A DNA stretch of 44,969 nucleotides. Source: Amanita rubescens (lineage: Eukaryota; Basidiomycota; Agaricomycetes; Agaricales; Amanitaceae). Positions 41,253 to 44,969 of this stretch are shown in pieces. The position numbers and the translations under genes are program-made. The stretch is from positions 1 through 44,969 of the forward strand of contig WION01000429.1 of NCBI GenBank assembly GCA_015039365.1. Reading direction: 5' to 3'. The stretch's first letter is position 1, and each line of letters begins with the position of its first letter. Below the pieces are notes generated by a model. The model was not told the DNA's origin. It did not search any database and saw only the letters and a program-made list of their open reading frames with translations.

Positions 41253-43311
41253 ATGTTTTTCCCTAATCCTTGTATCAACCGTAATGCCGGCAATCAAGAC
41301 GACACGGTTACACAAGACTCTGCAAGTATAACCACTCTTTTATCCGAGTCGAAGAAAGCATTGGAACAAAAGAAAAAGGCAACGCGATTGCTGCTTCTAG
41401 GTCTGTCTATCCGTGATGTATCTTACTCGACGTGTTCATCGGTTCTGCATGCAGGTCAATCGGAGTCCGGAAAGGTTCGCAATATATCCCCTTGACACGT
41501 CAGTCTTGCCTTAATACAAAGTTACTGCCCAGAGCTCCGTATTGAAGAGTATGCCCACTCCTTTTCTTGGTCGTCGGTGCTATTGCTTACATGGACACAG
41601 ATTTTCAGCTCGCGTTTGCCCCAAAACAATTCAACACCGATAGGTCCATGTGGAGGCTCGTTATACACCTAAACGTCTTAAGGTACGTTTCCTTCACCCT
41701 AAGAGCTTGTCCCCTTTCTGACCAATATACGCTGGTAGTCAAATCCGGACGATTCTCGATATCCTGGAGTTGAAGCATATAGAACGGCTGCCGAACATTG
41801 ATTCAGCTGAAATTGCTAATTATCAACGTATAAAAATTTTCGTCTCAAGTTCTCGCCTCTCTCTTTATCGAAACACGGCTTATTGAGCTGATCTGTCCTG
41901 ATATTGGTGTAAGAGACACTTGTGTTCGTGCCAGCACTGGTTGGCAAGACCGGTTACGAAATATTCTGAAAAGCTCCACTCCGGAATACAGGCGACGTTC
42001 GGAGTTGGACCCCTCGATCGTGTTGGCAGCCTCGAAAGACACGGTCAACGAGCTGTGGCAGCAGCCGAACGTCAAGACTCTTATGGATCAATATTCTAAA
42101 TTGCACATGGGCGGGGTTGGCACCTCGTGAGCTACTTCATCGTCGCTACGAATCGTGGCCAATGATTTACCTTCAGTCAGATTTCTAGATGATATTGATC
42201 GTATAACGGCTCTTAATTATGAGCCAACTGATCGTAAGTAGTAGCAAAGATCATTTGAGCTCGTAATTCACCCAGATAATAGAGGACATCATCCGTGCTC
42301 GCATCAGGACAATTGGTGCAGAAGAACACATCTTTCATCTTGAAACAGGTAACCAAACCTTGTGAGAATTGTCTACAATGACTGACGATGGGTAGGATCC
42401 CAAGCTGGATCTTTCTACTACATAACAGATGTGGGCGGTAGCAAGTACTCGGTTAGGCGAAACGTGTCTGGATTTTCGTGTGCTGATATCGGTATAGCGC
42501 GCTACCTGGGCGTCTTTTTTTGATGATGGTATTATTATGTCTCGTGGTTATAACGATGTCGTTCTCATAATCATTTTTAGTTCAAGCTATCATATTTTTG
42601 GCACCACTGGCATTTAACCAGTACCTGGAAGAAGATTCCACCATTAATCGACTTGTAAGAGTTTGTTCCTCGTCCTGCGGGTTCCGCCTGAATCTTTATC
42701 AGGAGGACAGTACAAAACTATGGAAAGAAATATGCTCTAATAAAATCCTGGGGAATGCAGAGTTGATACTATTCTTCAACAAAGTACGTCATTATATACG
42801 GTGTCGCGGCTGCTGCTGGCTGACGTTGTACCATTAGACGGATCTTCTGAAAAAGACGTTGGAATCCGGCGCACGGGTTACGGACTACATCGCCAACTAT
42901 ACAGGCGTGAATAACGTGGAAGAAGTTACCGAGTGTACGATAGTATTTTCATTCCTTGTACTATCACGCCTGAGTCACCTTTGCATAGTTTTCATTGCCA
43001 AGTTCAAGGGGTATCAGGTGCGACGTTTACTCATTGAGGTTATCCTATGTTTTGACTCAATTCCCTGTAGAAGAGGCTATCACCTGTTGAGCGCCGTTTT
43101 CTTTGCTATTCTACATCCGCTGTCGTAGGTTCAAGTCAAAATCAAAGTTATTTCCATTTAACGGTTCCTTTCGGCAGGATACGCATGCAACGGGACTTTT
43201 ACTGGACCAAAGTAAGAACACAGTTGTTCGCCCTCGACACCTCTAACCTATATTACAGTTCGTGACACCATCACCATTCAGCACTTAAAGGAGATTCGAG
43301 CATTGGTTTAA
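41253..43311 (+). CDS. Atypical heterotrimeric G-protein alpha subunit
   Basis: Sixteen exons: 41253-41400, 41455-41474, 41533-41548, 41601-41682, 41739-42126, 42181-42233, 42283-42348, 42396-42451, 42498-42528, 42581-42654, 42703-42783, 42838-42934, 42989-43017, 43071-43124, 43178-43211 and 43259-43311, about 426 residues. G1 is GQSESGKSS, spread over three exons of which two are 20 and 16 nt. Switch I reads DIIRARIRTIG with the conserved Arg. G3 is DVGGS, where Gln is normal. FLAPLAFNQYLEED follows, then G4 NKTD and G5 TSAVDT. The N-terminus MFFPNP lacks the MGxxxS myristoylation signal, and the tail IRALV lacks the CGLF-type end. One base too many near 41831-41840 (A5T4 run) shifts the frame inside exon 5 and needs a frameshift or sequence error. 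Such divergent G-alpha genes are common in mushrooms. Confidence 0.85.
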
Positions 43312-43430
43312 TATGCAAGTATATAAGGGCATTGAATATCGCGTATAATGTTATTGTATCTCTAAGCTAATTTGTGCATACTTTATGTAGCGTAGTTTGA
43401 CGATGTTTCGCTATTGGGAAGTAAAAAAAT

Positions 43431-43501
43431 TGCATTGACCGGGAGTCGAACCCGGAGCTAGGCCATGGGAAGACCCAATGTTACCGCTACACCATCAATG
43501 C
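43431..43501 (-). tRNA. tRNA-Gly (anticodon CCC)
   Basis: On the minus strand the sequence folds fully: acceptor GCATTGA with TCAATGC, D stem GTGT/ACAT, anticodon stem GGGTC/GGCCT around loop TTCCCAT (anticodon CCC, reading GGG), T arm CCGGG-TTCGACT-CCCGG and discriminator A. There is no intron. A seven-T run starts two bases after the end (43429-43423), a good Pol III terminator. Confidence 0.95.
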
Positions 43502-43594
43502 ACACCACATGCTATCTCATTTCATTCAAAATCTGTTCAGTCATCTGATGGAGTGCATCTTTTCTCCGCTGAATCTTGACTCAACACCTCCACC

Positions 43595-44969
43595 ATGCGT
43601 TATTCACAACAGATGAACTCTCGCTCGGGCTTTTTGTCGCTTCCAGGCGAGATACTTCACGAAATTCTTAGGCATTCGAGCTGTGAAGAGTTACTCAAAT
43701 GTCGTTTGGTGCGTACCGTGATGAAACCAAGCCTTTTCCTCATTCCTGTCCATAGGTTTGCAGTTCTCTGAACAGAATTATCGAATGCGATTCCGAATTG
43801 CTCTATATCATCGAATTGTTCAAGCATAAAATGGTTGATTGCGGCGATGCAATAACCTCCCACGCCGAACGCCTGTGCGCTTTAAGAGACAGTCAACAGG
43901 CATGGCGAGATTTGGAGTGGAAGTCCAATGTCAATGTGGACGTACAGGGGTATTGTACGGCCTACGAATTAGTGGGCGGCGTGTTCGCGAAAACGAACGG
44001 CGAAGACATGTTCCTTGCTTGGTTACCAAGTGCGAAGAGCCCAGGATATACCGTCTACCATGAAGACATCAAGATGGACTTGCGAGATTTTGCCATAGAT
44101 CCTACACAGGATCTGATAGTACTGTTGGAAGAAGATGACACGTACGCGACTATTTCCTCCTTTGCGCTAGCCGTCGCTTAATCATCAACTTAGTGTCTTT
44201 CAGGAGGATTTGTCGAGAAATATGCGATTACATCTGCGGACCATGTCTACCATGGGGCATCACCCGAAAGCTCAGGAGCCTGAGCTGCGTTTAGCATTCG
44301 CCACCGCATTAGTACCGCCTTTGTGCAGATAGCCTCAGATGTATTGGCCGTGTTTTTGACATTGGGGTTCCAAACTCGCTTGATCTTGTGGAACTGGGAA
44401 GCCGACCAGCTTCTTAGCGTATGTGTCACGATTACTAAACCGTTTTAACCTTTCTCATCGATGCATACATCAATCAGGATTCCGATGAAAATCAATACCC
44501 CATACCACCTATTTCTTGGGATTTCGCGCTCATTAGCCCTCGTGCTTTCATGATCACCACCATCGATGACGACGGGGCTATCTTGCTTTACAAGTTCTCC
44601 TGCGCGGACGATCCTATTCCCGTCCATGTGGTGACATTACGTATGCCACCTCTGCTGGATGACCGTTCTTTGCTATTTTTGTCATCCCATTCCGGGCCGT
44701 TTTTAGCCAAGCCTCCCCACGGGACAGAATTCACAACGGGGCCAGATTCTCGGGTTCAGACCCTTTCTGTTGGATACCGTAATGAGAATATGCCCATCGG
44801 GAGCCCCCTCCATTTCGGCTTGTTCTATGTCCACAATAGGTCACTCGAAACATATATCAAAGACTACGGAAGAATTGATGGAAGTCTTGGCAAAGGCCGA
44901 AATCAAATGTCCCATGCGACTGAGGTTCCGTGGCATGAATGGGGCCCCGGAAACACCCGATTTAGCACA
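43595..44969 (+). CDS. F-box protein, 3' end missing
   Basis: Exons 43595-43708, 43756-44141, 44194-44418 and 44478 to the edge. The N-terminal F-box reads FLSLPGEILHEILRHSSCEE and LLKCRLVCSSLNRII, expected to bind Skp1 in an SCF ubiquitin ligase. What follows is the conserved scaffold of agaricomycete F-box proteins: SQQAWRDLEW, AYELVGGVFAKT, DFAIDPTQDLIVLLEEDD, LHLRTMSTMGHHPKAQEPEL, LILWNWEADQLLS, DFALISPRAFMITT and SLETYIKDYG, probably a beta-propeller-like target region. A single base appears to be missing in the T run at 44290-44292; without it the frame breaks inside exon 3. The frame is open to the right end of the window. Confidence 0.82.

Overview
The window is nuclear DNA of a filamentous basidiomycete, most likely a mushroom-forming agaricomycete. 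Genes are split by many 46-60 bp GT-AG introns, and several products belong to families typical of that group: an F-box protein, a four-segment membrane protein with a basic tail, and a divergent G-protein alpha subunit. It is a gene-rich chromosome segment invaded by layered transposable elements. No species can be named from the sequence alone.

Left part (1-6918). A GT15 alpha-1,2-mannosyltransferase runs off the left edge on the minus strand and shares a 254-bp divergent promoter with an MDP1-type HAD phosphatase. A complete carboxylesterase-like alpha/beta hydrolase follows at 2800-3944, then an unidentified minus-strand gene and a small minus-strand gene with a 7-nt exon. Repeat-rich middle (about 7000-15770). 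This holds four copies of an unnamed roughly 0.5-0.6 kb repeat, an inverted repeat family, two facing tRNA-like sequences, scrambled Copia pol pieces, a truncated RecQ-type helicase fragment and a frameshifted Gypsy protease fragment.

Second esterase copy and its transposon (15772-24092). The esterase and its 3' flank are duplicated without the first exon. The copy is split by a 6,110-bp hAT transposon with an 8-bp target duplication. That hAT carries a 1,573-bp non-autonomous hAT element with its own 8-bp target duplication and a 366-bp palindromic element, so three insertion layers can be ordered. The duplicate ends in a mosaic of an internal deletion joined to an inverted copy of sequence found near 8.5 kb.

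Right part (24253-44969). An APH-type kinase-like protein and a small membrane protein precede a young 5,474-bp Copia retrotransposon at 28088-33561. Its two LTRs are equal in length and look identical, it has a 5-bp target duplication, and its primer-binding site matches the initiator-tRNA anticodon arm. It lies 66 bp downstream of a membrane protein gene, which is divergent from a PMS1-type MutL mismatch-repair gene with an in-frame stop in its linker. A 16-exon G-alpha gene, a tRNA-Gly(CCC) and an F-box gene running off the right edge complete the window.

I see no operon-like or clearly new biochemical system. The strongest signals are the ordered transposon nest, the atypical G-alpha and esterase active-site residues, the stop codon separating the PMS1 ATPase and endonuclease halves, and the half-tRNA primer site of the Copia element. 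Exon borders were found by eye from splice signals, reading phase and family motifs.
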